Origin: Rhodospirillaceae bacterium LM-1 | GTDB taxonomy: Bacteria > Pseudomonadota > Alphaproteobacteria > Rhodospirillales > WMHbin7 | Direction of reading: 5' to 3' | Length of the DNA: 64,000 bases | Assembly: GCA_902725215.1 (NCBI GenBank) | Contig: CACUVI010000001.1 | Coordinates: 434,001-498,000, forward strand | Part shown: positions 26,918 through 36,310 of the stretch, piece after piece | Position numbering within the stretch: position 1 is the first letter of the stretch | Layout: every line of letters starts with the position of its first letter | Program-made: the position numbers and the translations under genes | Notes under the pieces: generated by a model | Told to the model about the DNA's origin: nothing | The model's input: only the letters and a program-made list of their open reading frames with translations | Databases searched by the model: none

Positions 26918-28294
26918 ATGAGCTTCAAGATGCCCCGTACCCTTACCAGCGCAGCGGTTGCCGTTCCGGCCCTGCTGGCCTCGGCGCTCGCCTGGGCCGA
27001 GGAAGCCGCCCCTGCCGCCGCCCCCGCCGCCGAAGCCGCAGTTGAAGCCGTGGCCGAAGCCGCAGCGGCTGCCGCTCCGGTTCTCAATTCCGGCGACACC
27101 GCCTGGATGCTGGTTTCCAGCATTCTGGTTCTTATGATGCTGATCCCCGGCCTCGCCCTCTTCTACGGCGGCATGGTCCGCAAGAAGAACGTGCTGGCCA
27201 TGCTGATGCAGAACTTCATGGCGGCTTCGCTGCTGTCGGTGGTCTGGTTCGTCATCGGCTATTCGCTGGCCTTCACCGAAGGCAATGCCTTCATCGGCGG
27301 TTTCGGTCGCCTGATGCTGGGCGGCGTCGATCCCAGCACGCTTTCGGGCACCATTCCCGAGACCGTGTTCGCCATGTTCCAGGGCACCTTCGCCATCATC
27401 ACCCCGGCTCTCATCATCGGCGGCTTCGCCGACCGCATGAAGTTCGGCCCGATGCTGGCCTTCCTGGTTTTGTGGATGCTGGGCGTCTACATCCCCGTCG
27501 CTCACATGGTGTGGGGTCCGGGCGGCCTGATGCTGGGCATGGGCACGATGGACTTCGCTGGCGGCACCGTGGTGCACATCAATGCCGGCGTGGCCGGTCT
27601 GGTGGCCGCCATCGTCATCGGCAAGCGCAAGGGCTACGGCACCGAGCATCTGGCTCCGCACAATCTGGTGCTGTCGATGATCGGCGCCTCGCTGCTGTGG
27701 GTGGGTTGGTTCGGCTTCAATGCCGGTTCGGCTCTCTCGGCCGGTGGTCTGGCTGGCTATGTCATGGCCAACACCCATCTCGCCACGGCGGCAGCCGCTG
27801 TGTCTTGGACCTTTGCCGAGTGGATGCTGAAGGGCAAGCCCAGCTTGCTGGGCGCCGTGTCGGGCGCGGTGGCCGGTCTGGTCGCCATTACCCCGGCCTG
27901 CGGCTTCGTGGACCTCAAGGGCGCTCTGATCATCGGCCTGCTGGCCGGCGCGATCTGCCTGTGGGGCGTCACTGGCCTCAAGCACATGTTCGGCTATGAC
28001 GACGCGCTGGATTGCTTCGGCGTCCACGGCGTGGGCGGCATCCTGGGCGCCATCCTGACCGGCGTCTTCGCGGTGGCCACCATCGGCGGCGAAGGCAAAA
28101 GCGGCCTGATCGACGGCAATGCCGGACAGGTTCTGACGCAGGTCATCAGCGTCGGCATCACCATCGCCTGGACCGCCATCGGCAGCTTCGTGATCTTGAA
28201 GGTTCTCGATCTGACCGTGGGCCTCAGGGTTTCGGAAGAAGCCGAACGCGAAGGTCTCGACTTGGCTTGCCACGGCGAAACCATCCACAGCTAA
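26918..28294 (+). CDS. amtB: Ammonium transporter AmtB
   Basis: Trimeric inner-membrane ammonium channel, gated by GlnK. The 458-residue precursor has a signal-like N-terminus and an Ala/Glu-rich spacer (about 24-53), then eleven helices beginning with SGDTAWMLVSSILVLMMLIP. It contains GLALFYGGMVRKKNVL, the pore-region AGGTVVHINAGVAGLVAA (first conserved His) and CFGVHGVGGILGAILTGVFA (second His). GAG-rich ribosome site AGGAG precedes the ATG. A strong terminator follows the stop at 28319. Confidence 0.96.
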   Translation: MSFKMPRTLTSAAVAVPALLASALAWAEEAAPAAAPAAEAAVEAVAEAAAAAAPVLNSGDTAWMLVSSILVLMMLIPGLALFYGGMVRKKNVLAMLMQNFMAASLLSVVWFVIGYSLAFTEGNAFIGGFGRLMLGGVDPSTLSGTIPETVFAMFQGTFAIITPALIIGGFADRMKFGPMLAFLVLWMLGVYIPVAHMVWGPGGLMLGMGTMDFAGGTVVHINAGVAGLVAAIVIGKRKGYGTEHLAPHNLVLSMIGASLLWVGWFGFNAGSALSAGGLAGYVMANTHLATAAAAVSWTFAEWMLKGKPSLLGAVSGAVAGLVAITPACGFVDLKGALIIGLLAGAICLWGVTGLKHMFGYDDALDCFGVHGVGGILGAILTGVFAVATIGGEGKSGLIDGNAGQVLTQVISVGITIAWTAIGSFVILKVLDLTVGLRVSEEAEREGLDLACHGETIHS

Positions 28295-28318
28295 GCCATT
28301 ACTCCTCCAACTCAGAAC

Positions 28319-28350
28319 GGGGAGGCCCAAAAGGCCTCCCCATTTTTTTT
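28319..28350 (+). terminator. Rho-independent terminator of glnK-amtB
   Basis: GGGGAGGCC (28319-28327), loop CAAAA, GGCCTCCCC (28333-28341), then a run of eight T at 28343-28350. A perfect 9-bp stem, 25 bases after the amtB stop. Confidence 0.93.
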
Positions 28351-28472
28351 AGCGCTTGATTATCAATGAGCGGCTGAATTGCCCCTCTGGTCTTGCTGCA
28401 TTTCTATAGGTAAAATTACTGTGAAATTGCGGGCGACGAATCGATCCGCAAGCACAACGACTTGGACGGGAT

Positions 28473-29827
28473 ATGTTTGATAAGAATAGTGGCTTGCTCG
28501 AGGCCGGGGGCAACAGCTCGGCTTCCAAGGGACGTTTTCGCCGTTCCTTGAGACTGTCGATTTCCAAAACCATGCTGCTGATCTTTCTGGCGATCATCTG
28601 CCTGTCGGGCACTGCCGTCGTGATCGTCGGCAATTGGGTTCAGGACCGCTCTGTCCATGAGATCGCCGCAGGGGAGTCCAAGCGCACGGCGGGGCTGATC
28701 TTTCAGCATCTCTATTCCGTCATGCGCAAAGGATGGACCAGCGAGGAAGTCAGGGACGTCATCATGCGCATCAACGCAACCTTGCCGGATGTCCATGTCT
28801 TGGTGGTGCGCCGGAACAAGTCGCTAGGCAATTTGGGGAAGACGACGAAAACCGCAAGCTGCGCCTGCAAGACGCCATCGTCGCCCAGTCTTTGGCCGAT
28901 GGCCAGGAACGGCTGATTTCAGAGGGCGAAACGCTTAGGTTCGTTTATCCCCTGCCGGTCCAGGACGAATGCGTCGGCTGCCACAGCAACGCCATGCCAG
29001 GATCGATCAACGGCGTGATCGACATTCATTTTCCAGTCAGCAAGCTGCGCGTTCCCCTGGAATTCACCATGCATACGGTGATCAGCGTTTTTGTCGTCGT
29101 CTTCTTGGTGCTTTTCGTTCTCGTGCTGGCCAATGTCAGCTTTCTGATCGCCAAGCCGATCATCAAACTGACGCAGGATATCGACGCCATCATCAAAAGC
29201 CACGATCTGACCAAGCGCGCCCAGGGCGGCTCGTTTCTGTGGCTGCACGAAGTTCGTTCGCTGGCGGGCAACTTCAACCGGATGATGGCGAAGCTGCAGC
29301 ACAGCCATGAGGAACTGTCGAGGCTGTCGATTACCGACCCGCTGACCGGGCTGAAGAACCGCCGCCACTTCGAGGAATTGTTTGCCGAGGAACTGGTTCG
29401 GGCCGAAAGATATCGCCATCCGGTGGCGTTGATCATGATCGATCTGGACGGATTCAAGGCCGTCAACGACACATGGGGCCATGCGGTGGGAGACGAGATG
29501 TTAAGACGCGTCGCCCAAATCATGTCCTCGCATGTGCGCACGGTCGATATCGTGACGCGCCTGGGCGGCGACGAATTCGCCGTGCTGGTGCCGGAAACAG
29601 GACGCGACGGGGCCGCCAATCTGGCGGCCAAGCTGTCCGAACTGATTTCGGCGGAACGGATCGAGATGGACGGGGGGAAATTCGCGTCCGTGGGCGCCAG
29701 CGCCGGTATAGCCACCTATCCAGAAGACGGGGCATGCCAGGAAGAAGTAAAGAAATGCGCCGACGACGCCATGTATGAGGAAAAGAAGTTACGCAAGGCC
29801 AAACGCCAAACGATGCGGGGTGATTAG
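28473..29827 (+). pseudogene. Membrane diguanylate cyclase with c-type heme sensor domain, frameshifted
   Basis: Two overlapping frames together make one protein. Frame 1 (from 28473) gives a membrane helix (KTMLLIFLAIICLSGTAVVI) and the first part of a periplasmic domain. Near 28832 the reading must move -1 into a second frame, which continues with a Cys-x2-Cys-His motif (DECVGCHSN, as in c-type heme sensors), a second helix, a HAMP-like linker and a GGDEF domain with SITDPLTGLKNRRHFEELF, an RTVD inhibitory site and RLGGDEFAVL. The shift point TTTGGGG (28832-28838) has the form of a -1 slippery heptamer. A sequencing or real indel is the simpler explanation. If restored it would make c-di-GMP in response to heme redox state or ligand. 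Confidence 0.75.
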
Positions 29828-29885
29828 GCCAACATGTCTTAGGCAAAACACCCCAGCCCTTAAGGCCAAGCAGGAGCGCAGAGTA

Positions 29886-30782
29886 ATGTCTGAGAATACA
29901 GAGGAAAGCCCAGCCGTAAATAGCATTCAAGGCCCTTCGGACGAAGCCGGGCGGGCCTTTGTCGGCCTGTGTTGGTCCCAGGTGGCGCAGCGTCTAGCCG
30001 TTCTTCAGGGGGGCATCGATGACGAACAGGAATCCAGCGGCACACTGCCCTTTTTTCTTTCGAAAGCCTTCATGGCCCAATTCAAGAATGTCGTGCTGAA
30101 TTTCGTTGTTCCGGCGATGATTGAAAGAAGCCAGGCTTTCGTCGTGCGGGCGGCCAGCCAGCGTCCAGGCCTTTGCGAAGCCTATCTCATCAATGTCTTT
30201 GAGGATCCAAAGAATCAGCTTGTTCTGAACGATATGTGGCTTGCCGCCTGGGCGGTGGTTACCGTTCCAAAGAAAATACCGCCCAAGCCGGAAGAGAAAA
30301 GCCTTAAGGACAAATTTAGAATCGGACAGAAGTCGACCGCCGTTCAGGGCAAGTCTTTGCCGACCATGACGTTGGAGCAATGGCAGGCGACCTCCAAAAG
30401 AATTCAGGCTTCGAACGCGCGGGTTAAAGCCTTTCTGCAGGAGGTGTTGGCCGAAAGGCCAGAGTATCAAGCCCCCCGCGAAGAAGACCTCCCTACGCTT
30501 TGCAGCCTTTTCATCCGCAGCAACGAGGAACTGCAAAAACAGATCACCGCCTTGCGCCAGATCGTTGAACAAGGCGGAAATGTCGGCGCGACTTATGATC
30601 TGTATCAGAAGAACAAGGATATCGATTTGGCTCTGGCTTCCGCTTGTTACCAGTACCCACATCTCTTCTTCGACATGGAAAAAAAATACCTCAAGATCAT
30701 GCTGGCCGGCACGCCAGAACGCGAACGCAAGGAACGACTGCCTTTGACGATTCGTTATTTGTCCGATTTGTTGACGCCATAG
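29886..30782 (+). CDS. Conserved hypothetical protein (298 aa)
   Basis: I do not recognise the family. AGGAG lies 9 bases before the ATG at 29886 (MSENTEESPAVNSIQG); earlier in-frame codons overlap the diguanylate cyclase end. The product is soluble and mostly helical, with PFFLSKAFMAQFKNVVLNFV, KDKFRIGQKSTAVQGKSLPT and FIRSNEELQKQITALRQIVE. No catalytic motif or membrane helix is visible. It starts 58 bases after the frameshifted cyclase gene on the same strand, so the two could be co-transcribed. Function unknown. Confidence 0.75.
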   Translation: MSENTEESPAVNSIQGPSDEAGRAFVGLCWSQVAQRLAVLQGGIDDEQESSGTLPFFLSKAFMAQFKNVVLNFVVPAMIERSQAFVVRAASQRPGLCEAYLINVFEDPKNQLVLNDMWLAAWAVVTVPKKIPPKPEEKSLKDKFRIGQKSTAVQGKSLPTMTLEQWQATSKRIQASNARVKAFLQEVLAERPEYQAPREEDLPTLCSLFIRSNEELQKQITALRQIVEQGGNVGATYDLYQKNKDIDLALASACYQYPHLFFDMEKKYLKIMLAGTPERERKERLPLTIRYLSDLLTP

Positions 30783-30812
30783 CCACGGCGCCGCCACAGA
30801 GTCTCGCCCAGC

Positions 30813-31088
30813 CTACCAACGCTTCTGCGGCGGACGGCGCGCCGGTCCCGTGGAAGCCGAGGCCTTCTCGTCCTTGTGACGGAAGTTGATGCGGGCCTTG
30901 GTCAGGTCGTAGGGGGTCATTTCCACGGTCACGCGATCGCCCGCCAGGATGCGGATGCGATTCTTTTTCATGCGGCCCGACATATAGGCCATCACTTCAT
31001 GGCCAGTATCCAGCTTTACCCGAAAATGAGCGTCGGGCAGCACTTCATCGACGATGCCGTCGAACTCGATCAGGTCTTCCTTTGCCAT
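30813..31088 (-). CDS. infA: Translation initiation factor IF-1
   Basis: OB-fold factor that binds the ribosomal A site during initiation. The 91-residue product begins [20 protein letters not shown] and contains [20 protein letters not shown] and [20 protein letters not shown], all diagnostic. A basic, Ser/Pro-rich C-terminal extension beyond the usual 72 residues is seen in several alphaproteobacteria, where this longer copy may accompany a standard infA elsewhere. It is followed at the 3' side by convergent unknown gene 29886-30782. Confidence 0.93.
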   Translation of the reverse strand: MAKEDLIEFDGIVDEVLPDAHFRVKLDTGHEVMAYMSGRMKKNRIRILAGDRVTVEMTPYDLTKARINFRHKDEKASASTGPARRPPQKRW

Positions 31089-31105
31089 TTAGGCACCTTT
31101 CAAAC

Positions 31106-31143
31106 AAACCGAAAGGGGCGGCCTTTCAGCCGCCCCTTGGTTT
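31106..31143 (-). terminator. Terminator between cold-shock gene and infA
   Basis: Read on the minus strand: AAACCAAGGGGCGGC, loop, GCCGCCCCTTTCGGTTT. The core stem is 10 bp (31113-31122 with 31129-31138), with outer AAACC/GGTTT pairing, then a T-rich stretch. It follows the cold-shock gene stop by 11 bases. Confidence 0.82.
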
Positions 31144-31154
31144 ATGCGTCGCTC

Positions 31155-31361
31155 TTAGAGCGCCTTCAGATTGGCAGCAGCCATCTTTCCGGTCTTGCCG
31201 CGCTCGAGGTCGAAGGAAACCTTCTGACCTTCGTTCAGGCCACGCAGGCCAGCGCGCTCAACCGCAGAAATGTGCACAAAAACGTCGGCTCCGCCTTCAT
31301 CAGGCTGAATGAAGCCAAAACCCTTAGTGCCATTGAACCACTTAACAGTACCAGTCGCCAT
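31155..31361 (-). CDS. Cold-shock domain protein (CspA family)
   Basis: A 68-residue single-stranded nucleic-acid-binding protein that melts RNA structure. It starts [20 protein letters not shown], with both RNP motifs (KGFGFIQP and [10 protein letters not shown]), and ends [22 protein letters not shown] is 5 bases before this ATG. An in-frame extension to 31391 is not needed. It has a promoter at 31489-31517 and a leader of about 120 bases, the arrangement expected for cold-regulated csp mRNAs. Confidence 0.95.
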   Translation of the reverse strand: MATGTVKWFNGTKGFGFIQPDEGGADVFVHISAVERAGLRGLNEGQKVSFDLERGKTGKMAAANLKAL

Positions 31362-31488
31362 GATTGCCTCCAACACAGGCGTTACCCTCACACGACATGT
31401 GCAAGGACATCAAACTCAGTCTTGGAGAAGTCAGGTAGGAAGCCTTGAAGGCACTGCCAGAAATACGCCAACGAATTCGATTAACGGT

Positions 31489-31517
31489 AATATATTGCGT
31501 TTGTCGGCTTTTCACAA
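31489..31517 (-). promoter_or_regulatory. Sigma-70 promoter and long leader of the cold-shock gene
   Basis: On the minus strand TTGTGA (31517-31512), a 17-base spacer and TATATT (31494-31489). Transcription would start near 31482, leaving about 120 bases of untranslated leader before the ATG at 31361. It sits just beyond the gcdH terminator. Confidence 0.6.
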
Positions 31518-31520
31518 GAG

Positions 31521-31553
31521 AAAAAAGGCCGGGTAGATTCACCTACCCGGCCT
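31521..31553 (-). terminator. Rho-independent terminator of the ridA-gcdH unit
   Basis: Minus strand: AGGCCGGGTAG, loop GTGAAT, CTACCCGGCCT, then TTTTT. Perfect 11-bp stem (31526-31536 with 31543-31553), T-run at 31525-31521, 24 bases after the gcdH stop. Confidence 0.93.
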
Positions 31554-31577
31554 AAATCAAGGGCTTGCGCCTGTATT

Positions 31578-32762
31578 TCAGGCGGAAAAGGCCTGAATGC
31601 CGGTCTGCGCCCGGCCCAAAATCAGGGCATGGACGTCATGCGTGCCCTCGTAAGTGTTGACCGCTTCCAGATTCATCACATGTCGGATGACATGGAACTC
31701 GTCGGCCACGCCGTTGCCGCCATGCATGTCGCGCGCTGTGCGGGCGATATCGAGAGACTTTCCGCAACTGTTGCGCTTGATCAGCGAGATCATCTCGGGA
31801 GCCATGCGGTTCTCGTCGAACAGACGACCCACCCGCAGGCAGCTTTGCAGGCCCAGCGTAATCTCGGTCTGCATGTTGGCCAGCTTCCACTGGATCAATT
31901 GATTGGCCGCCAGGGGGCGACCGAATTGCTTTCTGTCCATCGTATATTGGCGGGCCGCCATCCAACAGAATTCGGCGGCGCCCAGAGCACCCCAGGCAAT
32001 GCCGAACCGCGCCCGGTTCAAACAGCCGAAGGGGCCTTTCAGGCCTTCCACATTGGGCAGCAAGCTGTCTTCCGGCACTTCGACATTGTCCATGACGATT
32101 TCGCCGGTGATCGAGGCGCGAAGTGAGAACTTGCCCTCGATCTTGGGCGCCGACAGGCCCTTCATGCCACGCTCCAGCACGAATCCGCGGATGACGCCGT
32201 CCAGTTTCGCCCAAACCACGAACACATCGGCGATGGGCGAATTGGTGATCCACATCTTGGAGCCGTTCAGCACATAGCCGCTGGCGGTCTTGACGGCGCG
32301 CGTCTTCATGCTGCCGGGATCGGACCCGTGATCGGGTTCGGTCAGGCCGAAACAGCCCACCCATTCGCCGGTCGCCAATTTGGGCAGATACTTCATGCGC
32401 TGCTCTTCGGTGCCGTAGGCGTAGATCGGATACATCACCAAGCTGGATTGCACGCTCATGGCAGAACGATAGCCCGAATCGACGCGCTCCACTTCGCGGG
32501 CCACGAGGCCATAGGCGACGTAATTGGTGGCGGCGCAACCATATTTCTCGGGCAGGGTCGAACCCAGAAAGCCCAACTCGCCCATTTCATTCATGATGGC
32601 GCGGTCGAACTTCTCGTGACGATTCGCCTCAATGATGCGCGGCATCAGCTTGTCCTGGCAGTAGGCGCGGGCCGCGTCCTGAATCAGCCGTTCGTCCTCG
32701 GTCAACTGATCTTCGAACAGGAAGGGATCCTCCCACTTGAAGCCGGACTTGGGTGCAGACAT
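31578..32762 (-). CDS. gcdH: Glutaryl-CoA dehydrogenase
   Basis: FAD acyl-CoA dehydrogenase that oxidises and decarboxylates glutaryl-CoA to crotonyl-CoA, a late step of anaerobic benzoate breakdown. The 394 residues start [20 protein letters not shown] and contain [38 protein letters not shown] and the catalytic Glu in [20 protein letters not shown], a sequence characteristic of GcdH. Length is normal. It lies 13 bases after a RidA-family gene and is divergent from the had-oah-dch-bcr operon across a shared control region. Confidence 0.94.
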   Translation of the reverse strand: MSAPKSGFKWEDPFLFEDQLTEDERLIQDAARAYCQDKLMPRIIEANRHEKFDRAIMNEMGELGFLGSTLPEKYGCAATNYVAYGLVAREVERVDSGYRSAMSVQSSLVMYPIYAYGTEEQRMKYLPKLATGEWVGCFGLTEPDHGSDPGSMKTRAVKTASGYVLNGSKMWITNSPIADVFVVWAKLDGVIRGFVLERGMKGLSAPKIEGKFSLRASITGEIVMDNVEVPEDSLLPNVEGLKGPFGCLNRARFGIAWGALGAAEFCWMAARQYTMDRKQFGRPLAANQLIQWKLANMQTEITLGLQSCLRVGRLFDENRMAPEMISLIKRNSCGKSLDIARTARDMHGGNGVADEFHVIRHVMNLEAVNTYEGTHDVHALILGRAQTGIQAFSA

Positions 32763-32775
32763 TGTTCTTCTCTCC

Positions 32776-33177
32776 TTAATCGGGAATGACGGCGGTGGCT
32801 TCCAACTCGATCTTGCCGGGATGATCCAGAAGATCGGACACGAAAATCATGCTCATGCAAGGGTAATGATGCCCCATCTGCGCTTTCCAGATGCGCCCCA
32901 GATCGGGCCTGGCGGCCAGATAGGCGTCCCGGTCGCAGCAAAAAGCGGTTATCTTGCAAATGTCTTCCGGCTTACCACCGGCGGCTCTGACCAGCGACAG
33001 GATGTTCCTAAGCGCCTGCTCGAATTGCGGCGCAATCTGGTCCGATGCGAAGGTCTCGGTTGCGCTGTCCCAGCCCACCTGCCCAGCCAGAAACAGCACC
33101 CGGCCCTTGGCGGCCAGGATGGCGTTCGAGTAGCCCTTGGGCTTCGGCCAGCCCTCAGGAAGAATCGTCTCATGCAT
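32776..33177 (-). CDS. RidA/YjgF-family protein
   Basis: A 133-residue member of the RidA family, whose canonical members deaminate reactive enamine/imine intermediates. It starts [20 protein letters not shown] (GGGAG 7 bases upstream) and has [40 protein letters not shown] and an [11 protein letters not shown] end. The canonical catalytic Arg segment is not clear, so it may belong to a non-RidA subgroup. It is the first gene of the unit with gcdH, divergent from had, and shares that promoter region. Its role in aromatic degradation is unknown. Confidence 0.85.
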   Translation of the reverse strand: MHETILPEGWPKPKGYSNAILAAKGRVLFLAGQVGWDSATETFASDQIAPQFEQALRNILSLVRAAGGKPEDICKITAFCCDRDAYLAARPDLGRIWKAQMGHHYPCMSMIFVSDLLDHPGKIELEATAVIPD

Positions 33178-33228
33178 CTTACGCTCCCCTGCCCTGTCCA
33201 ATTTCCGTTGTTTCCTGCCTTGACGGCT

Positions 33229-33253
33229 AATTCGGTATTGTGGTACGTCTTTG
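33229..33253. promoter_or_regulatory. Shared benzoate-locus motif, site 1 (ridA-gcdH / had)
   Basis: AATTCGGTATTGTGGTACGTC contains GGTA (33234-33237), 6 bases and TACG (33244-33247), continuing to TCTTTG. It is one of four related sites in front of benzoate-locus genes. Here it lies between the divergent ridA-gcdH and had-fdx units. TTCGGT (33231) and CATAAT (33254), 17 bases apart, may be the had promoter, which the site would overlap. Confidence 0.6.
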
Positions 33254-33324
33254 CATAATATTACGGGGGACAACGCCTCCCGTCAAGGCAGACATGACGC
33301 AGATAATAAGGGAGAGAGAAAAGA

Positions 33325-34386
33325 ATGAGCGGCGCCTTTCGTTGGATAATGACCGGAACAGGCCAGCCCATGGTCAAGGAAGCCTTCACGCCCGAACCGA
33401 AAGACGGCGAAGTCGTCGTCGAGGTGGCGGGCTGCGGCGTCTGCCACACCGACCTTGGCTATTATTATGACGGCGTGCGTCTGAACCATCCCCTGCCCCT
33501 GGCTTTGGGCCACGAGATTAGCGGCTATGTGCGGGCCGCCGGCAAGGGCGCCGAACATTGGATCGGCAAGCCGGTGCTGGTTCCCGCCGTCACGCCTTGC
33601 GGCACTTGCGACCTGTGCAAGAGCGGCAAGGGCACCATCTGCCGCGCCCAGAAGATGCCGGGCAACGACATTCAGGGCGGATTCGCCAGCCATATCGTGG
33701 TTCATTCGCACGGCCTGTGCCCGGTCGATATGGACAAGATGAAAAAGGCCGGTCTGGAACTGGCCGACATTTCCGTGGTGGCCGATGCCGTCACCACCCC
33801 CTATCAGGCCGTGCTGCAAGCCGACATCAAACCGGGAACCCTGGCCGTGGTGATCGGCGTTGGCGGCGTCGGCGGCTATTGCGTCCAGATGGCGGCTGCC
33901 TTCGGCGCGACGGTGGTCGCACTTGATGTCGATGCGAAGAAGCTGGAAGCCATTTCCAAGCATGGCGCCGCCAAGACCATCAATGTCCGCGAAGTCGATG
34001 CCAAGGACCTAAAAAAGATCATCGGCGGGTTCGCCAAGGAACAGGGACTGCCCAGCACGGGCTGGACCATCCTGGAATGTTCGGGCACCGCCGCTGGCCA
34101 AGGCACTGCCTGGAACTTGTTGGTGCATGGCGCCACGCTGTGCGTGGTTGGCTTTACCATGGACAAGGTGGAAGTGCGGCTTTCCAACCTGATGGCCTTC
34201 CATGCCCGCGTGCTGGGAAATTGGGGCTGTTTGGTCGAAAACTATCCGGCGGCGCTGGAAATGGTGCTGTCGGGCAAAGTGCAGGTGAAGCCCTTTGTCG
34301 AGCATCACAAGCTCTCGGAAATCAACGAAATCTTCGACGCCGTGCACAGCCACAAGCTGTCGCGCCGCGCCATTCTCATTCCTTAA
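33325..34386 (+). CDS. had: 6-hydroxycyclohex-1-ene-1-carbonyl-CoA dehydrogenase
   Basis: Zinc-type alcohol dehydrogenase that oxidises 6-hydroxycyclohex-1-ene-1-carboxyl-CoA to the 6-oxo compound with NAD+. The 353 residues show the catalytic-zinc region [20 protein letters not shown] and [11 protein letters not shown], the structural-zinc cysteines in [20 protein letters not shown], and the nucleotide fold [20 protein letters not shown]. The assignment rests on fold plus position: it is the first gene of had-oah-dch-bcrCBAD-fdx, the Thauera order. Confidence 0.92.
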   Translation: MSGAFRWIMTGTGQPMVKEAFTPEPKDGEVVVEVAGCGVCHTDLGYYYDGVRLNHPLPLALGHEISGYVRAAGKGAEHWIGKPVLVPAVTPCGTCDLCKSGKGTICRAQKMPGNDIQGGFASHIVVHSHGLCPVDMDKMKKAGLELADISVVADAVTTPYQAVLQADIKPGTLAVVIGVGGVGGYCVQMAAAFGATVVALDVDAKKLEAISKHGAAKTINVREVDAKDLKKIIGGFAKEQGLPSTGWTILECSGTAAGQGTAWNLLVHGATLCVVGFTMDKVEVRLSNLMAFHARVLGNWGCLVENYPAALEMVLSGKVQVKPFVEHHKLSEINEIFDAVHSHKLSRRAILIP

Positions 34387-34405
34387 GAATCAGGGGAACA
34401 TATAG

Positions 34406-35533
34406 ATGACCGCCACGACTGCCGCCATCGTCAAAGCCACCGCTCCGGCCGAACTCAAGGACCACAATCTGGCTCCCTTGAACAAGGCGCCCGGCGTGAT
34501 CTTCGAAAAGCGTCCGGCCAAGAATCACGACGGATCGATCGTTCCCGGCCTCTATAACGCCTGGATCATTCTGGACAATCAGAAGCAGTTCAATTCCTAC
34601 ACCACCGACATGGTCAAGAACGTCATCCTGGCCTTCCGCGAAGCATCCAACATGCGCGACGTCGGCGCGGTGGTCTTCACGGGCGCTGGTGACAAGGCCT
34701 TCTGCACCGGCGGCAACACCAAGGAATATGCTGAATATTACGCGGGCAATCCGCAGGAATATCGCCAGTATATGCGCCTGTTCAACGACATGGTGTCGTC
34801 GATCCTGGGCTGCGACAAGCCGGTGATTTGCCGCGTCAACGGCATGCGCATCGGCGGCGGGCAGGAAATCGGCATGGCCTGCGACTTCTCGGTAGCGCAA
34901 GACCTGGCCCGCTTCGGCCAAGCCGGTCCCAAGCACGGCTCGGCCCCCATCGGCGGCGCCACCGACTTCCTGCCGGTCATGATCGGCTGCGAGCAGGCGA
35001 TGGTTTCAGGCAGCCTGTGCGTGCCCTGGTCGGCCCACAAGGCCTATCGCACCGGCATCATCATGGACGTCGTGCCCGGCCTGAAGGTGGACGGCAATTA
35101 CGTGCCCAATCCGCTGGTCATCACCGACCGCTATCTCGACGAATTCGGCCGCATCATTCTGGGCGAACCCAAGACCGGCGACGACCTGAAAAAGGGCAAG
35201 GAAATCCTGTCCAAAGGCGTGGTCGATCTGTCGGCCCTGGACGCCAAGGTCGATGAGCTGTGCGGCATGATCTTGCACACCTTCCCCGATTGCTTCACCA
35301 AGACCATCGTGGAATTGCGCAAGCCCAAGATCAACGCCTGGAACGCCAACAAGGAAAACAGCCGCGACTGGCTGGGCCTGAACATGATGACCGAGGCCCG
35401 CACCGGTTTCCGCGCCTTCAACGAAGGCCCCAAGGACAACCGCGAAATCGATTTCGTGGCCTTGCGCCAAGCCCTGGCCGCTGGCGTGCCCTGGACGGCA
35501 GAACTGGTCGAAAGTCTGATGCCAAAGGCGTGA
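34406..35533 (+). CDS. oah: 6-oxocyclohex-1-ene-1-carbonyl-CoA hydrolase
   Basis: Crotonase-fold ring-opening hydrolase (Oah/BamA) that turns 6-oxocyclohex-1-ene-1-carboxyl-CoA into 3-hydroxypimeloyl-CoA. The 375 residues are longer than ordinary crotonases, as is typical. They contain GLYNAWIILDNQKQFNSYTT, AVVFTGAGDKAFCTGGNTKE, CRVNGMRIGGGQEIGMACDF and GQAGPKHGSAPIGGATDFLP, all well conserved in the family and used as a marker of anaerobic aromatic degraders. 19 bases after had and immediately before dch. Confidence 0.96.
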   Translation: MTATTAAIVKATAPAELKDHNLAPLNKAPGVIFEKRPAKNHDGSIVPGLYNAWIILDNQKQFNSYTTDMVKNVILAFREASNMRDVGAVVFTGAGDKAFCTGGNTKEYAEYYAGNPQEYRQYMRLFNDMVSSILGCDKPVICRVNGMRIGGGQEIGMACDFSVAQDLARFGQAGPKHGSAPIGGATDFLPVMIGCEQAMVSGSLCVPWSAHKAYRTGIIMDVVPGLKVDGNYVPNPLVITDRYLDEFGRIILGEPKTGDDLKKGKEILSKGVVDLSALDAKVDELCGMILHTFPDCFTKTIVELRKPKINAWNANKENSRDWLGLNMMTEARTGFRAFNEGPKDNREIDFVALRQALAAGVPWTAELVESLMPKA

Positions 35534-35537
35534 TGTG

Positions 35538-36308
35538 ATGAGCGACACCCCCTTGAAGGTTACGCTGGACCGCGATGGAAGGCTGCTTCGGCTGCGCTTG
35601 AATCAGCCGAAAGCCAACATCGTGGATGCCGCCATGATCGCAGCCCTGTCCAAGGCGCTGGCCGATCATGCTGGCCACAAGCATTTGCGCGCCGTTCTTC
35701 TTGAACATGAAGGGCCGCATTTCAGCTTCGGCGCCAGCGTGGCCGAACATATGCCCGATCAGTGCGCCATGATGCTGAAATCGCTGCACGCCCTGATCTT
35801 GCAGATGGTTGCCTATCCGGCCCCGATCCTGGTTGCCATCAAGGGGCAATGCCTAGGCGGCGGCCTGGAAGTGGCGCTGGCCGGACATCTGATGTTCGTG
35901 GCCAACGACGCCAAGCTGGGGCAACCGGAAGTTCAACTGGCGGTGTTCGCGCCAGCCGCCTCGTGCCTGCTGCCCGAGCGCATGCCCAGGGCCATCGCCG
36001 AGGACATGCTCTATTCGGGCCGCTCGATCACCGGCGCCGAGGCCGCGGCCTTTGGTTTGGCCAATTCGGCCAGCGAAGATCCCGAAGCAGCGGCGCTGGC
36101 CTATTTCGACGCCACGCTGGCCAAACATTCCGCATCGACCCTGCGCTTTGCGGTTACCGCCGCCCGCGCGGACTTGGTCGAGCGCGTCGCCAAACGCATC
36201 GCCTTTGTCGAAGAGCTTTACCTGAAAGGTTTGATGGCAACCAAGGATGCCGTCGAAGGTCTCACCGCTTTTGTCGAAAAACGTCCCGCCCGCTGGGAGG
36301 ATCAATAA
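35538..36308 (+). CDS. dch: Cyclohexa-1,5-diene-1-carbonyl-CoA hydratase
   Basis: Crotonase-family hydratase that adds water to the dienoyl-CoA made by benzoyl-CoA reductase. The 256-residue product includes LRLRLNQPKANIVDAAMIAA, AVLLEHEGPHFSFGASVAEH, LVAIKGQCLGGGLEVALAGH and AKLGQPEVQLAVFAPAASCL, the usual oxyanion and CoA-binding segments. ATG 35538 is chosen; a GTG one codon earlier is possible. It lies 4 bases after oah and 2 before bcrC. Confidence 0.92.
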   Translation: MSDTPLKVTLDRDGRLLRLRLNQPKANIVDAAMIAALSKALADHAGHKHLRAVLLEHEGPHFSFGASVAEHMPDQCAMMLKSLHALILQMVAYPAPILVAIKGQCLGGGLEVALAGHLMFVANDAKLGQPEVQLAVFAPAASCLLPERMPRAIAEDMLYSGRSITGAEAAAFGLANSASEDPEAAALAYFDATLAKHSASTLRFAVTAARADLVERVAKRIAFVEELYLKGLMATKDAVEGLTAFVEKRPARWEDQ

Positions 36309-36310
36309 TC

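Noticed and set aside
31481-31500. A fifth copy of the shared motif upstream of the cold-shock gene (CGGTAATATATTGCG)
   Set aside because: It lacks the TTCGG part and the second half is TGCG; it overlaps the csp -10 box, and AT-rich chance similarity is more likely.
35762-36310. Upstream extension of bcrC inside dch
   Set aside because: The frame stays open but is not homologous to BcrC; the ATG at 36311 has GGGAGG and gives the standard N-terminus.
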